This document shows, in pieces, positions 49,977 through 59,031 of a stretch of DNA of 64,000 nt. The notes under the pieces are model-generated. The model searched no databases. It worked only from the letters and a program-made list of their open reading frames with translations, and was not told where the DNA came from. The first letter of the stretch is position 1. Every line of letters starts with the position of its first letter. The stretch is from Virgibacillus oceani (lineage in GTDB: Bacteria; Bacillota; Bacilli; Bacillales; Amphibacillaceae). The position numbers and the translations under genes were made by a program. The stretch lies in NCBI RefSeq assembly GCF_014638995.1, contig NZ_BMFR01000006.1:62001-126000 (forward strand). Reading direction: 5' to 3'.

Positions 49977-50591
49977 ATGTCAGGATTACGTGAAGAGAAG
50001 AAGAAACAGAATCAACTGAATATCATTCAATCAGCTAAAAAAATATTTACGGATAAAGGGTTTCAAAATACGTCTATGGCAATGATTGCAAAGGACGCTA
50101 AAGTTGGAACAGGAACAATCTACAATTATTTCCCGTCTAAGGGGGCATTACTGCTCACCATCTTTGCAGAAGAAGTAGCACAATTAGAAAATGACAATCA
50201 ATCATTAATTGCCGATTATAATGGAAATCCGGTTGAATCGATTACACAATTAATGACCGAGTTTACAGCATTTTTTGACCTTTATTCAAAGTCTTTTTGG
50301 AGGGAAATTATGCATGCAATGACAGAGGAAGCAGAAGAGAGCATACATCTGCGTCGTGGTCTATTCGGTCTGGATGAAGAAGCAATGCTTTGGGTGAGAC
50401 AAATAATCGAAGAAAATGCCGATTGTTTTCTTACTCCAATAAATACCGAAGAAGCAGCAAATACAGTATATGCCGCGGCAATGATGCAAATGTTTAGTTA
50501 CATTTATGACGATTCTATAACAAGAGATCAATTTTTACACAGGTTAAAGCAGCAAATCGAATTTATATTTGCTGGTAAATTAAAAGATTAA
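49977..50591 (+). CDS. TetR-family transcriptional regulator of an ABC exporter
   Basis: This 204-aa repressor has the helix-turn-helix at residues 14-52 (AKKIFTDKGFQNTSMAMIAKDAKVGTGTIYNYF). The C-terminal ligand domain has WREIMHAMTEEAEES and a YAAAMMQMF segment, similar to YerO-type regulators. AAGGAG precedes the ATG. It begins an operon with an ABC ATPase and an FtsX-like permease and probably represses all three. Confidence 0.9.
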   Translation: MSGLREEKKKQNQLNIIQSAKKIFTDKGFQNTSMAMIAKDAKVGTGTIYNYFPSKGALLLTIFAEEVAQLENDNQSLIADYNGNPVESITQLMTEFTAFFDLYSKSFWREIMHAMTEEAEESIHLRRGLFGLDEEAMLWVRQIIEENADCFLTPINTEEAANTVYAAAMMQMFSYIYDDSITRDQFLHRLKQQIEFIFAGKLKD

Positions 50592-50604
50592 CGGAGGGAA
50601 ATGA

Positions 50605-51309
50605 ATGGGTAAACTACTTGGAATAGAAGGGGTTAATAAAACGTATCAGAGTGGATTATCTTCGTTTCAAGCGTTAACAGACATAAAATTGGATATTAAC
50701 AGAGGAGAAATTGTGGTTATTCTTGGTCCATCTGGTTCAGGAAAGTCGACGCTAATTAATGCGATTGGCGGGATAGACCGGGTTGATTCCGGAACAATAC
50801 ATGTTGATAGTGAAGATATTGTCTCTTTAAACGACAATCAATTAGTTCATTATAGACGGGAGAAGGTTGGCTTTGTTTTTCAAATGTATAATCTTATTCC
50901 AAATCTGACGGTCTATGAAAATATTGAGCTAGCAGCAAATATAAGCAAGTCACCATTAACAATCGATGAATTGATAGATGCTGTTGGTTTAACAGGAATG
51001 GCTAACCGTTTTCCGCGTGAATTAAGTGGGGGACAGCAGCAGCGTGTTTCAATTGCTCGTGCAATCGTAAGAAAGCCGGAATTGCTTTTATGTGATGAAC
51101 CAACAGGTGCACTAGATTCAAAAATATCAAAGGAAATATTAAAGCTGATTCAACAGATTAATGATAAATATAATACGACAGTTCTTATCATTACGCATAA
51201 TGAGGCAATAAGTGCGATGGCAGACCGAGTAATTGCACTTAAGGATGGAAAAATAGAATCGAATACCATTAACAAGCAGCCAATTGAACCAGAAGGGATT
51301 GAATGGTAG
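50605..51309 (+). CDS. ABC exporter ATP-binding protein (MacB/LolD type)
   Basis: This 234-aa ATPase has Walker [10 protein letters not shown] near residue 41, the signature [16 protein letters not shown] near 140 and Walker [14 protein letters not shown]. The [10 protein letters not shown] form is usual for LolD/MacB-class proteins. It overlaps the permease gene by 7 bases and forms a type VII mechanotransmission-like exporter with it. Confidence 0.92.
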   Translation: MGKLLGIEGVNKTYQSGLSSFQALTDIKLDINRGEIVVILGPSGSGKSTLINAIGGIDRVDSGTIHVDSEDIVSLNDNQLVHYRREKVGFVFQMYNLIPNLTVYENIELAANISKSPLTIDELIDAVGLTGMANRFPRELSGGQQQRVSIARAIVRKPELLLCDEPTGALDSKISKEILKLIQQINDKYNTTVLIITHNEAISAMADRVIALKDGKIESNTINKQPIEPEGIEW

Positions 51310-53537
51310 TGACTTTATGGAAAAAGCTGTTTCGCACTATTAAGGAGAAGAAGGCACAATACCTGGCTGCATGGGTCCTAATTGTTATCAGTTCAGCACT
51401 ATTTTATTCGTTTACTGCTGCTGGGACTAATTTAGTTGATAACTTAGATACGTTTTATCAAACAAATCATGTTGAGGATGCGAACTTCGTTGTTCAAGAC
51501 CCTCTGAAGAAAACGGATAAACTGGAAGAACAGTTTGATCTTCAATTAGAAAGAAGATTGTCCGTTGATGTACCCATGAAGGAAGATACGATTGTTAGAT
51601 TGTTGAATGAGACACATTCTATTGATACGTATTCCGTAATAGAAGGTCGAAAGCTGCAATCTGATCAGGATATTTTAATTGATCAGGGATTTGCAAAAGC
51701 ACATGACATTTCAATTGGTGATCAACTGGATTTATCGGGAGAACAATTTGTCGTAAAAGGAACAATGGCGATTCCTGATTATATTTACCCATTAAGGATA
51801 ACATCGGGTTTTTTAAAAAATCCGAGTGCATTTGGGGTTGCAATCGTTCAGGGAGATGTATTGAAGAATATGCCGAATACACACAGCTATTATAGTGTTC
51901 GGTTTAATCAGGATAATAAGGAAACATTTAAGCATTTGCTAAACGAGAATAATCATGTGCTGCAGTGGATCGGTAAACAAGATAATAATCGGATTACATT
52001 TATTCAAGGGGATATAGCAGCCGTTAAAAAAATGGGTGAATCGTTACCAATTGGAATATTGCTGATTACGTTAGTCATTATATTAATTTTGCTGTGGCGG
52101 TTAATGAAGAAGGAATACGTCCAAATTGGCACTTTGTATGCAATCGGTTATAAAAAAAGTGAAATCGTTCGGCATTATCTTACCTATGCTGCATTGCTGG
52201 CTCTGTCTGGAAGTATCGTGGGTACGTTATTGGGCTGGTTGTTAATGCATCCATTAATCTCGGTATTTTCTGCCTACTATAATCTGCCGGTTTTAACAAC
52301 AAACCCACATGCGGGCTATTTGTTGATCAGTTTATTGTTACCGCTTGTTTTCTTTGTTCCCTTAACATATATTCTAGTACGACGTGTGCTGAGAATACCT
52401 CCAGTGATATTAATGAAAGGGGGACGAATAAAAACCAAGGTTAATAAAGTTGAACGTATTTTTAAATTACGCAATTTGAAATTTGCGAAAAAGTTCATTT
52501 TGCGGGATATTTTTCGTAATCTGCCGAGGATTGGTTTTTTATCAATAGGTGTTATGTTTGCGACACTTTTATTATTGATGGGCTTTATCACGAAGGACTC
52601 GATGACATATTTGGTTCATGATAATTTTACTGAGGTTTATCATTATAAGTATGAATATACCTTCAACCAGCTGCAGACAGAACCGCCACAGTCCGGTCAG
52701 CCTGCATCAAGCATTCCTTCCGCGATAGAAACGAAGGAAGGTGATCAGTCCCTTGTTTTAACAGGATTAGAACCAGATAATTCAGCGATTCAGTTAAAGG
52801 ACATGGATGGCAATCGTCTAAAATTCGATTCGGTTATTATAAATAAATCACTTGCGGACAAACTGGATATTGCAGAAGGAGATAAAATTGAAGTTACGAG
52901 TCAACTATCCAATAAAACGTTTCCCATTAGGATTGACCATATAGCAAACTCCTATCTTGGGGATATGATTTATATGCCATTGGAACAATTAAACCAGCTA
53001 AACGATTATCCTAAAGACAGCTATATGGCACTGTATTCAGATAAAGAGCTTGCCATACCAAAAGAGAAATTGGCATCAAAATCACTTACAGATAACATGG
53101 TTACGGGATTCGAGCAAATCATTCAGCCATTAAATTATGGCATCATCGCGATAGCTTTGGTTGCAGCAATTATAGCCGTTATTATTATTTATATATTAAT
53201 CTCATTACTAATTGAGGAGAATTCATATAAAATTTCGCTGATGAAAGTGATAGGGTATAATGAACGTACTATTCAGAAGCTTATGATCGGATATAATGTG
53301 TGGTTTGTTATTCTGGGATTTTTTATTGCTATTCCAATTACATTAGTATCTATTTCAGCATTTCTGAACTCAATAACAGCCGAAATGAACATAACCATTC
53401 CAGTTAAAATTGATTGGGTAAATATTGCGATTAGTTTTTTTGTAATACTTGCTGCTTATTATGTTACGCTTTTACTTAATAAGCGATTATTAAAGAAAGT
53501 ATCAATGCACGAAGCGATAAATAAAAGTACGGAATGA
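51303..53537 (+). CDS. FtsX-like ABC permease
   Basis: This 744-aa permease has an N-terminal helix (about 20-40), an extracellular domain (40-250), three helices (255-370), then a second unit with a helix near 410-430, an extracellular domain and three C-terminal helices (610-735). Two FtsX domains suit a monomeric permease that pairs with the ATPase before it. Likely roles are efflux of, or protection from, membrane-active compounds; the substrate is unknown. Confidence 0.88.
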   Translation: MVVTLWKKLFRTIKEKKAQYLAAWVLIVISSALFYSFTAAGTNLVDNLDTFYQTNHVEDANFVVQDPLKKTDKLEEQFDLQLERRLSVDVPMKEDTIVRLLNETHSIDTYSVIEGRKLQSDQDILIDQGFAKAHDISIGDQLDLSGEQFVVKGTMAIPDYIYPLRITSGFLKNPSAFGVAIVQGDVLKNMPNTHSYYSVRFNQDNKETFKHLLNENNHVLQWIGKQDNNRITFIQGDIAAVKKMGESLPIGILLITLVIILILLWRLMKKEYVQIGTLYAIGYKKSEIVRHYLTYAALLALSGSIVGTLLGWLLMHPLISVFSAYYNLPVLTTNPHAGYLLISLLLPLVFFVPLTYILVRRVLRIPPVILMKGGRIKTKVNKVERIFKLRNLKFAKKFILRDIFRNLPRIGFLSIGVMFATLLLLMGFITKDSMTYLVHDNFTEVYHYKYEYTFNQLQTEPPQSGQPASSIPSAIETKEGDQSLVLTGLEPDNSAIQLKDMDGNRLKFDSVIINKSLADKLDIAEGDKIEVTSQLSNKTFPIRIDHIANSYLGDMIYMPLEQLNQLNDYPKDSYMALYSDKELAIPKEKLASKSLTDNMVTGFEQIIQPLNYGIIAIALVAAIIAVIIIYILISLLIEENSYKISLMKVIGYNERTIQKLMIGYNVWFVILGFFIAIPITLVSISAFLNSITAEMNITIPVKIDWVNIAISFFVILAAYYVTLLLNKRLLKKVSMHEAINKSTE

Positions 53538-53570
53538 AGTAAGGATGTAATTAAATAAGGGAGGCATTAT

Positions 53571-53972
53571 ATGAGTTACACGAACACGTTTATTAAAATT
53601 TCAGAGGATTCAAACGTTACTGCCGCCATTGTACCTGCACCAAGAAATAATAAACCTACGATTGCTTCTATTGAATATGACATACTTAAGCAGAATCCAT
53701 ATAAATATACACAAAAGGATGTACAATTTAAAACCTACCTGATAAAGAATCAAATCGATTCGGATCAATTAGATGAACTCCGTGAGCAATTTTTTGTAAA
53801 ACCTAAAGCATGTTTTAGAGCATCTCCCTTGGTTAAAAAATATGGATGGGGTTTACATTATGATGATGAAGGTAAAATTGCAATTTATGATGTAAAGAGT
53901 GAAGCGTACGAAAAGTTTCTCAGCACGGATACGATAACCATTTTAAAAGGAATGCGTTTAAAGAGAAAATAA
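53571..53972 (+). CDS. DUF6157 family protein
   Basis: This 133-aa soluble protein matches the DUF6157 pattern I recognise: NTFIKISEDS near the start, IASIEYDILKQNPYKYTQKDV (residues 32-52) and CFRASPLVKKYGWGLHYDDEGKIAIY (81-106). The function is unknown. GGGAGG precedes the ATG. It lies behind the exporter operon and 24 bases before an AraC-type gene. Confidence 0.75.
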   Translation: MSYTNTFIKISEDSNVTAAIVPAPRNNKPTIASIEYDILKQNPYKYTQKDVQFKTYLIKNQIDSDQLDELREQFFVKPKACFRASPLVKKYGWGLHYDDEGKIAIYDVKSEAYEKFLSTDTITILKGMRLKRK

Positions 53973-53996
53973 AATAATATGAATTGGGGAATTTTT

Positions 53997-54803
53997 ATGC
54001 AACCCTATCGTCCTATACAGCCTCCTGCATTACAAGGCAATTCTTTAGTGGACAATTATAACTATAAGGAATATCCGCCGAGTAAGAATTTAGAACCTTA
54101 CGTTGCTTGCTATTGGACTGTGGACTATCAGGCATCCGATACAGATATATTGCATCGAATCATTCCCGATGGATGCGTGGATATTATCTTTGATTTGAGA
54201 TCACCTTCTCTTTCAAAAGGAGCATTTGTAGCTGGGTTGATGACCAGATTCGAAGCTTTGAATCTTTCCGAAAGTCAAACCTTATTAGGTATACGCTTTT
54301 TTTCGGATACAGTGCAATACGTTTTAGGATATCCGGTTTCCAATTTTACAGAATATCATGTGTTTCTTGAGGATATATGGGGAAATGAAGCAGTGTTCAT
54401 GATGGAAAAATTGATTACTGCCAATGGAATTTCAGAAAAGATTAAAAGAATTGAAGATCAATTAGTAAAGATTCTATCCTTGCATGAATTAAAAATGGAA
54501 AGATTACTGCAAACAAGCATGCAGTATATGTATGCTACCAAAGGAATGATTTCGATTCAGGTCTTAACAGAAAAGCTCTGCTATAGTGAAAGAACGATAA
54601 GAAGAACATTCCAAAAGGAGTTAGGCATCAACCCAAAGGAACTATTAAGCATTATACGATTTCAGGGTGTATTGCAGGAGACTTTTCATGATAAACAGTC
54701 ACATATTACTGATATTGCGCTGCGGAATGGGTATTATGATCAGTCTCACTTTATTAACAATTTCAAACGCTACTATGGGTTAACGCCTAATCAAATTTTT
54801 TGA
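53997..54803 (+). CDS. AraC-family transcriptional regulator (DUF6597 N-domain)
   Basis: The N-terminal domain has the pattern YKEYPPSKNLEPYVACYWTVDY and RIIPDGCVDIIFDL (residues 16-70), common in AraC-type regulators next to VOC proteins. The C-terminal double helix-turn-helix spans about 170-265, ending FINNFKRYYGLTPNQIF. The ATG at 53997 is chosen over 53979 because TTGGGGAA lies 6 bases before it; the earlier ATG has no RBS. Confidence 0.88.
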   Translation: MQPYRPIQPPALQGNSLVDNYNYKEYPPSKNLEPYVACYWTVDYQASDTDILHRIIPDGCVDIIFDLRSPSLSKGAFVAGLMTRFEALNLSESQTLLGIRFFSDTVQYVLGYPVSNFTEYHVFLEDIWGNEAVFMMEKLITANGISEKIKRIEDQLVKILSLHELKMERLLQTSMQYMYATKGMISIQVLTEKLCYSERTIRRTFQKELGINPKELLSIIRFQGVLQETFHDKQSHITDIALRNGYYDQSHFINNFKRYYGLTPNQIF

Positions 54804-54891
54804 ACTAATGAACATGTCCGTTTTTTACAATACAATGGTGAATACATTCGAGATAATAGTAACAGATTAGAGGAGGAGGTATCGTTAATTT

Positions 54892-55314
54892 ATGAAACCA
54901 CGAATCACTGTAATTACATTAGGGGTAGATGATTTGGAGAAATCATTGGAATTTTACCGGGACGGACTGGGACTGCCGACAGAAGGCATTGTTGGCAAGG
55001 AATTTGAACATGGAGCTGTTGCCTTCTTTGATTTACAGGCAGGGTTAAAGCTTGCTATTTGGAAGCGAGAGGATCTCGCATATGAAACAAAGGTAGAGCT
55101 ATCCCCAGCAAGTCCGACTGAATTTACGATTGGCCATAATGTAGGCAGCAAAAAGGAAGCTGACCTGGTAATGGCACAAGCGAAAAAGGCTGGTGCTACG
55201 ATCACGGACCCAGCACACGATACTTTTTGGGGCGGGTATTCCGGTCACTTTCAGGATCCAAATGGCCATTTATGGGAAGTGGCTTGGAACCCAGCTTGGA
55301 AGCTTGAGGACTAA
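54892..55314 (+). CDS. VOC/glyoxalase-fold protein
   Basis: This 140-aa protein of the vicinal-oxygen-chelate superfamily has two beta-alpha-beta-beta-beta units: ITVITLGVDDLEKSLEFYRDGLGLP at the start and FQDPNGHLWEVAWNP near the end. It could bind a metal and an antibiotic, glutathione adduct or other small molecule; none can be named. AGAGGAGGAGG precedes the ATG. The preceding AraC gene may control it. Confidence 0.85.
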   Translation: MKPRITVITLGVDDLEKSLEFYRDGLGLPTEGIVGKEFEHGAVAFFDLQAGLKLAIWKREDLAYETKVELSPASPTEFTIGHNVGSKKEADLVMAQAKKAGATITDPAHDTFWGGYSGHFQDPNGHLWEVAWNPAWKLED

Positions 55315-55345
55315 AATGCTGTAAATGAAAAAGAGATTAACTGAT

Positions 55346-55380
55346 GGGCTTGATCCAAATTAGGATGAAGTCCCTTTTTT
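55346..55380 (+). terminator. Terminator after the VOC gene
   Basis: GGGCTTGATCC pairs imperfectly with GGATGAAGTCCC (one bulge, one mismatch) and is followed by seven Ts. Confidence 0.7.
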
Positions 55381-55445
55381 TGCTCATTAAAAAAATAATA
55401 ATTATTTCCTAAAGATACTTTTTGAAGTAATTTTAGTTTAGTACC

Positions 55446-55474
55446 TTGCATTGAATAATACTGCATGGTATATT
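55446..55474 (+). promoter_or_regulatory. Promoter of the PadR operon
   Basis: TTGCAT and TATATT are separated by 17 bp, with TGG directly before the -10 (extended -10). An inverted repeat with arms GTACCTTGCA (55441-55450) and TGCATGGTAT (55462-55471) covers it. Confidence 0.65.
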
Positions 55475-55477
55475 TTA

Positions 55478-55512
55478 TTGACCGGTACTATATAATGAAT
55501 AGTACCAGTCAA
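55478..55512 (+). promoter_or_regulatory. Candidate PadR operator
   Basis: Arms TTGACCGGTACTAT and ATAGTACCAGTCAA are complementary in 13 of 14 positions, separated by 7 bases. The palindrome starts 3 bases after the -10 box, so a bound PadR dimer would repress its own operon. Confidence 0.7.
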
Positions 55513-55550
55513 TAACTGTTAGAGCAAAATTGAATATGGAGTGATCTACA

Positions 55551-55874
55551 ATGGACGTTCAATTTAAAAAAGGTGTTTTAAAGCTTTGTGTCCTCGTCTT
55601 ACTGGATAAGCAAGATCGTTATGGTTATGAACTAGTTCAAAAAATATCTGACCAAATTGAGATATCAGAAGGTTCTGTGTACCCGCTATTAAGACGATTA
55701 AAAAAAGAAGAATACTTCACAACATATCTGCGGGAATCGACAGAGGGTCCATCGCGCAAGTACTACAAGCTGACAGAAAAAGGCAGAGAATACCTTCACG
55801 AACTAATGCAAGAGTGGAAGGTGTTTTCGCAAGGTGTCAATCAATTAATAAAGGAAGGTGTTAACAGTGACTAA
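55551..55874 (+). CDS. PadR-family transcriptional regulator
   Basis: This 107-aa winged-helix repressor has the PadR core at residues 8-80: VLVLLDKQDRYGYELVQKI, SEGSVYPLLRRLKKEEY and GPSRKYYKLTEKGREYL. It overlaps the DUF1700 gene by 8 bases. The group PadR-DUF1700-DUF4097 is a common cell-envelope stress module of Firmicutes. Confidence 0.92.
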   Translation: MDVQFKKGVLKLCVLVLLDKQDRYGYELVQKISDQIEISEGSVYPLLRRLKKEEYFTTYLRESTEGPSRKYYKLTEKGREYLHELMQEWKVFSQGVNQLIKEGVNSD

Positions 55875-56430
55875 ATTTCAATTCTTAAACCAGCTGAATT
55901 CATCCCTAAAAGGGCTTTCTTCTGAAGAGCGTGAGGATATTTTGCAGGACTTTGAGGAGCATTTTGCGAATGGTTCTGTGGAAGGTAAAAGTGAGGAACA
56001 AATTGCTGATTCATTGGGTTCGCCAAATCAGATTGCGAAAGAATTACTTGCCACCTATCATTTGGAAAAAGTAGAAACAACGGCTACGACAGGTAACATC
56101 ATTCGGGCAGTTTGGGCTGTTATAGGCTTAGGGTTTTTCAACTTAATTATTGTGCTTGGACCATTTATTGGGTTAGCTGCAGTGGTGTTTGCCGGCTGGG
56201 CATCTGGGATTGCATTTATAGTCTCCCCGCTATTGTTATTAATTGATATCGTAATATACCCAGGTGGATTCGAATGGTTTGAATTATTTTTCTCCATGGC
56301 GCTATGTGGAGCGGGGATTTTTATAACTGTTGGCATGTATTACGGCACAAAGGTATTAATGGCACAGTTTCTGCGGTATTTGAAATATAATGTATCACTT
56401 GTGAAAGGTGGGTTAAAAAATGATGAATAG
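55867..56430 (+). CDS. DUF1700 membrane protein
   Basis: This 187-aa protein has a cytoplasmic N-terminal part (residues 1-65, FLNQLNSSLKGLSSEEREDILQDFEEHF) and three hydrophobic segments at about 75-170. The GTG at 55867 is chosen because AAAGGAAGG then lies 8 bases upstream and the family N-terminus follows; a GTG at 55858 would add three residues. It is likely to act with the neighbouring DUF4097 protein and PadR. Confidence 0.88.
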   Translation: MTKFQFLNQLNSSLKGLSSEEREDILQDFEEHFANGSVEGKSEEQIADSLGSPNQIAKELLATYHLEKVETTATTGNIIRAVWAVIGLGFFNLIIVLGPFIGLAAVVFAGWASGIAFIVSPLLLLIDIVIYPGGFEWFELFFSMALCGAGIFITVGMYYGTKVLMAQFLRYLKYNVSLVKGGLKNDE

Positions 56431-57220
56431 AAAAAAACTTTTTACCATTGCACTCATGCTTATATTGGTTGGTTTAATCGGAAGTATCATTACATTTAAT
56501 TCTATAAATAACCCCGTTACAGTCGATGAGAAAAAAATAATAAATAATAATGACATTGCAAATGTTGAAATTGATGCAGATAATGAACAGGTAGAAATTA
56601 TTTCAACAAAGGATTCAACAACAAAAGTAGAGCTAATAGGTAAGAGTTCATCGGATAAGGAAAATTATTTATCTGCAGATGTGAAAGGAAACACATTGGC
56701 TATTGAAGTCAATGATCATAACATGTTTCATTTCTTTGATTTTATTGGCACATCCCTAACATTAAAAGTATATTTACCCGAGAAAATGTATGAAACATTG
56801 CAGGTGGACATCGATAATGGAAGTGCACACGCAGAGCAGTTAAACATTAAAGAGATTCACGCTGAAACGAATAACGGGCATATTGAATTGGAAGACATTA
56901 TGGCTCATTATGTTAATGTTGCTTCAGATAATGGAAAACTATCGCTTAGAAATGTTGAAGGGGAAATTGAAGGGGAAACGGATAATGGAGAAATATCCCT
57001 GGTAACTAAAAATTTAGATCGTCCAATTGAACTGGAATGTGATAATGGCAGAATTACTATTCAAACCGACCGTGAGCCAACAAATGCAACATTTAATGTA
57101 CATGTTGATAATGGTGACATTAATATTTTTGATAAGTATAGTGGTAATGCCGTTTTTGGTAATGGAGAATACGTAATTAAATTGGAAACCAATAACGGGG
57201 AAATTTCAGTAACAAAATAA
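56420..57220 (+). CDS. DUF4097 beta-helix protein (LiaG-like)
   Basis: This 266-aa protein has an N-terminal membrane anchor (about 7-28) and an extracellular right-handed beta-helix-like domain made of short repeats containing DNG or NNG (IDNGSAHAEQL, NNGHIELED, SDNGKLSLRN, TDNGEISLV, CDNGRITIQ, VDNGDINIF, NNGEISV). Its nearest known relatives include LiaG. The start overlaps the DUF1700 gene by 11 bases. Confidence 0.88.
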   Translation: MMNRKKLFTIALMLILVGLIGSIITFNSINNPVTVDEKKIINNNDIANVEIDADNEQVEIISTKDSTTKVELIGKSSSDKENYLSADVKGNTLAIEVNDHNMFHFFDFIGTSLTLKVYLPEKMYETLQVDIDNGSAHAEQLNIKEIHAETNNGHIELEDIMAHYVNVASDNGKLSLRNVEGEIEGETDNGEISLVTKNLDRPIELECDNGRITIQTDREPTNATFNVHVDNGDINIFDKYSGNAVFGNGEYVIKLETNNGEISVTK

Positions 57221-57226
57221 AATGGC

Positions 57227-57258
57227 GCATGGGTGGGATGTCTGCCCATGCCGTTTTT
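57227..57258 (+). terminator. Terminator between convergent genes
   Basis: GCATGGG pairs with CCCATGC around an 11-base loop, with TTTTT on the plus side. It lies between the DUF4097 gene and the minus-strand gene at 57270. Confidence 0.75.
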
Positions 57259-57269
57259 AACTTTGGAAA

Positions 57270-57656
57270 TTATTCCGAATCAACTATTTCTAATTTCCCA
57301 TTCTTCAGTGCTGCACGAATCCGCATACTGTCAACTGGGAAAATAAATGTCCATGGCATACTGGTCTGTGGCTCAATAACCAGTGAAGGGATTGTAAAGG
57401 AATGTTCTGCAACTATTTGATTGCCCTCTATATACCGCATTTTTGTATTATGAAAAGAAAGATCCTGCTGAGTTGTATTGTGGATAAGAACTGTAATCAA
57501 TAAGTGATTTTTGTGGTTTATTGCCTGCCATAATGGTGACAGATAAATGCTATTAACTGTATCGAACACTGCATCCGAAAAAGCCCGTTCAATTTGTTTG
57601 CGATCTTTATTGGAAATAGTCTTGGACCATGCTGATTCAAATGTAAGATTTTGCAC
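57270..57656 (-). CDS. SLAP domain-containing protein
   Basis: This 128-aa protein matches the short SLAP-domain proteins of Bacillaceae: LTFESAWSKTIS at the start, LLITVLIHNTTQQDLSFHNTKMRY in the middle (about 51-75) and SMPWTFIFPVDSMR near the end. It has no signal peptide. Relatives are linked to an accessory Sec and S-layer assembly system, but no such genes are in the window. GGAGG lies upstream of its ATG. Confidence 0.75.
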   Translation of the reverse strand: MQNLTFESAWSKTISNKDRKQIERAFSDAVFDTVNSIYLSPLWQAINHKNHLLITVLIHNTTQQDLSFHNTKMRYIEGNQIVAEHSFTIPSLVIEPQTSMPWTFIFPVDSMRIRAALKNGKLEIVDSE

Positions 57657-57754
57657 TTAACCTTCGCCTCCTTTGTGGGTATACATTAATTTTAAAGCAG
57701 AGATTGAAGATAATGCAATATACTTACTGGGAAATGATTTATTGAATGGTGGAG

Positions 57755-57793
57755 AAAAAAGCTACAAGGACCTTTTAGGAACCGTGTAGCTTT
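57755..57793 (-). terminator. Terminator of the 36-aa minus-strand gene
   Basis: AAAGCTACA pairs with TGTAGCTTT (9 bp). Read on the minus strand it is followed by a run of Ts (plus-strand As at 57755-57760). Confidence 0.8.
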
Positions 57794-57808
57794 ATCTCCA
57801 AACTATCC

Positions 57809-57919
57809 TCATGAAGAAGGGCGGTTTGGACCATGCAGCTTCTTACCACCTTTTGTACCTGAACGTAATGCGTTTATTTCTTCTTTACTTTTGTGTTTAC
57901 TTTTGCTTTTCTTTGTCAT
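57809..57919 (-). CDS. Small basic protein, 36 aa
   Basis: Read on the minus strand, this 36-aa product is lysine-rich at the start (MTKKSKSKHKSKEE) and ends with GTKGGKKLHGPNRPSS. AGGAAGGAGG lies 8 bases before the ATG, and a terminator follows the stop, so the gene is well framed by signals. It contains no cysteine or hydrophobic segment. Size and basic composition recall small spore-associated proteins, but no family is assigned. Confidence 0.75.
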   Translation of the reverse strand: MTKKSKSKHKSKEEINALRSGTKGGKKLHGPNRPSS

Positions 57920-58092
57920 ATCAAAACCTCCTTCCTATTAGTTTGTCTTGTTTTAGATAAAAGATAAGCTGGAAAATCAATTGATTATGTAACCATATTG
58001 CTTAATTATTTTCACCAAAACCATTACAATGGGAAGGAGTATAATTTTAATATGCATGTTTTTTTGTACAGCTTTGAAGGGGAAGATATGTA

Positions 58093-59013
58093 ATGAAAGA
58101 AAATCCATCGATTACGGATATAGGAGAGAAGCAAACTACATCCATTTTCATAGATCTAAAGGAACTTTTAAAAGGAATCGTATTAATTGCTAATGTCCTT
58201 CCTGTTTTTACAGGATTCTGGCTGGCGCTTTACTTTACTGATTCGGCATTTGCTGCGTATTGGGATGTTTTCGTACTGACAATTGCTGGAAGTACATTGA
58301 TAATGGCAGGTGCATTGATACTAAACAATTGGTATGAGGTCGATCTTGATACCGTCATGCAGCGAACCAAAAGACGACCAACTGTTACCGGGAACATTTC
58401 CATGAACGTTATATTATGGGTAGGGATTTCAGCGAGTATACTTGGTTTTGTTTTGCTGCTATTCACATCAGTTGAAGCAAGTATATATGCATTTGTTGGA
58501 TGGTTTACGTATGTTGTTTTGTATACATTCTGGTCAAAGCGAAAGTATACACTTAATACAATAATTGGAAGTGTTTCCGGTGCAGTTACACCTTTAATTG
58601 GATGGGCTGCAATAGATTCAGCTTTCCATGTTGTTCCGATTATGCTGTTTATTATCCTGTTTATTTGGCAAATTCCTCATACATTTTCCATTGCAATAAA
58701 ACGGTATGATGAATATAAAGCAGCAGGAGTTCCAATGCTTCCAGTCGTCCATGGCTTTGAGCTTACCAAAAGGCAAACGTTAGTATATATTGTATGTTTA
58801 TTGCCGCTGCCTTTTTATCTTATGTCATTAGGGACAGCTTTTGTTGTGGTAGCCACTATTTTAAATATTGTTTGGATAGTGGTTGGGGCTAGTGGATTTT
58901 TTATGAAAAATGATCGGAAATGGGCACGCATAAATTTTGTGTTCTCATTAAATTATTTGACAATCTTATTTCTTATGATGATTATTGTTACATTGCCTAT
59001 GTTTCATAGTTAA
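58093..59013 (+). CDS. ctaB: Heme O synthase (protoheme IX farnesyltransferase)
   Basis: This UbiA-type membrane prenyltransferase adds farnesyl to heme B, giving heme O for terminal oxidases. The 306-aa protein has about nine helices. The first Asp motif is NNWYEVDLDTVMQRTKRRP (residues 78-96), with the Asn-x3-Asp-x-Asp signature; the second active-site loop is WQIPHTFSIAIKRYDEYKAAGVPMLP (about 193-218). No ctaA or oxidase genes are nearby, so this may be a second copy. GGGGAAG precedes the ATG. Confidence 0.92.
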   Translation: MKENPSITDIGEKQTTSIFIDLKELLKGIVLIANVLPVFTGFWLALYFTDSAFAAYWDVFVLTIAGSTLIMAGALILNNWYEVDLDTVMQRTKRRPTVTGNISMNVILWVGISASILGFVLLLFTSVEASIYAFVGWFTYVVLYTFWSKRKYTLNTIIGSVSGAVTPLIGWAAIDSAFHVVPIMLFIILFIWQIPHTFSIAIKRYDEYKAAGVPMLPVVHGFELTKRQTLVYIVCLLPLPFYLMSLGTAFVVVATILNIVWIVVGASGFFMKNDRKWARINFVFSLNYLTILFLMMIIVTLPMFHS

Positions 59014-59031
59014 TATACAAGGAGGAGTATA

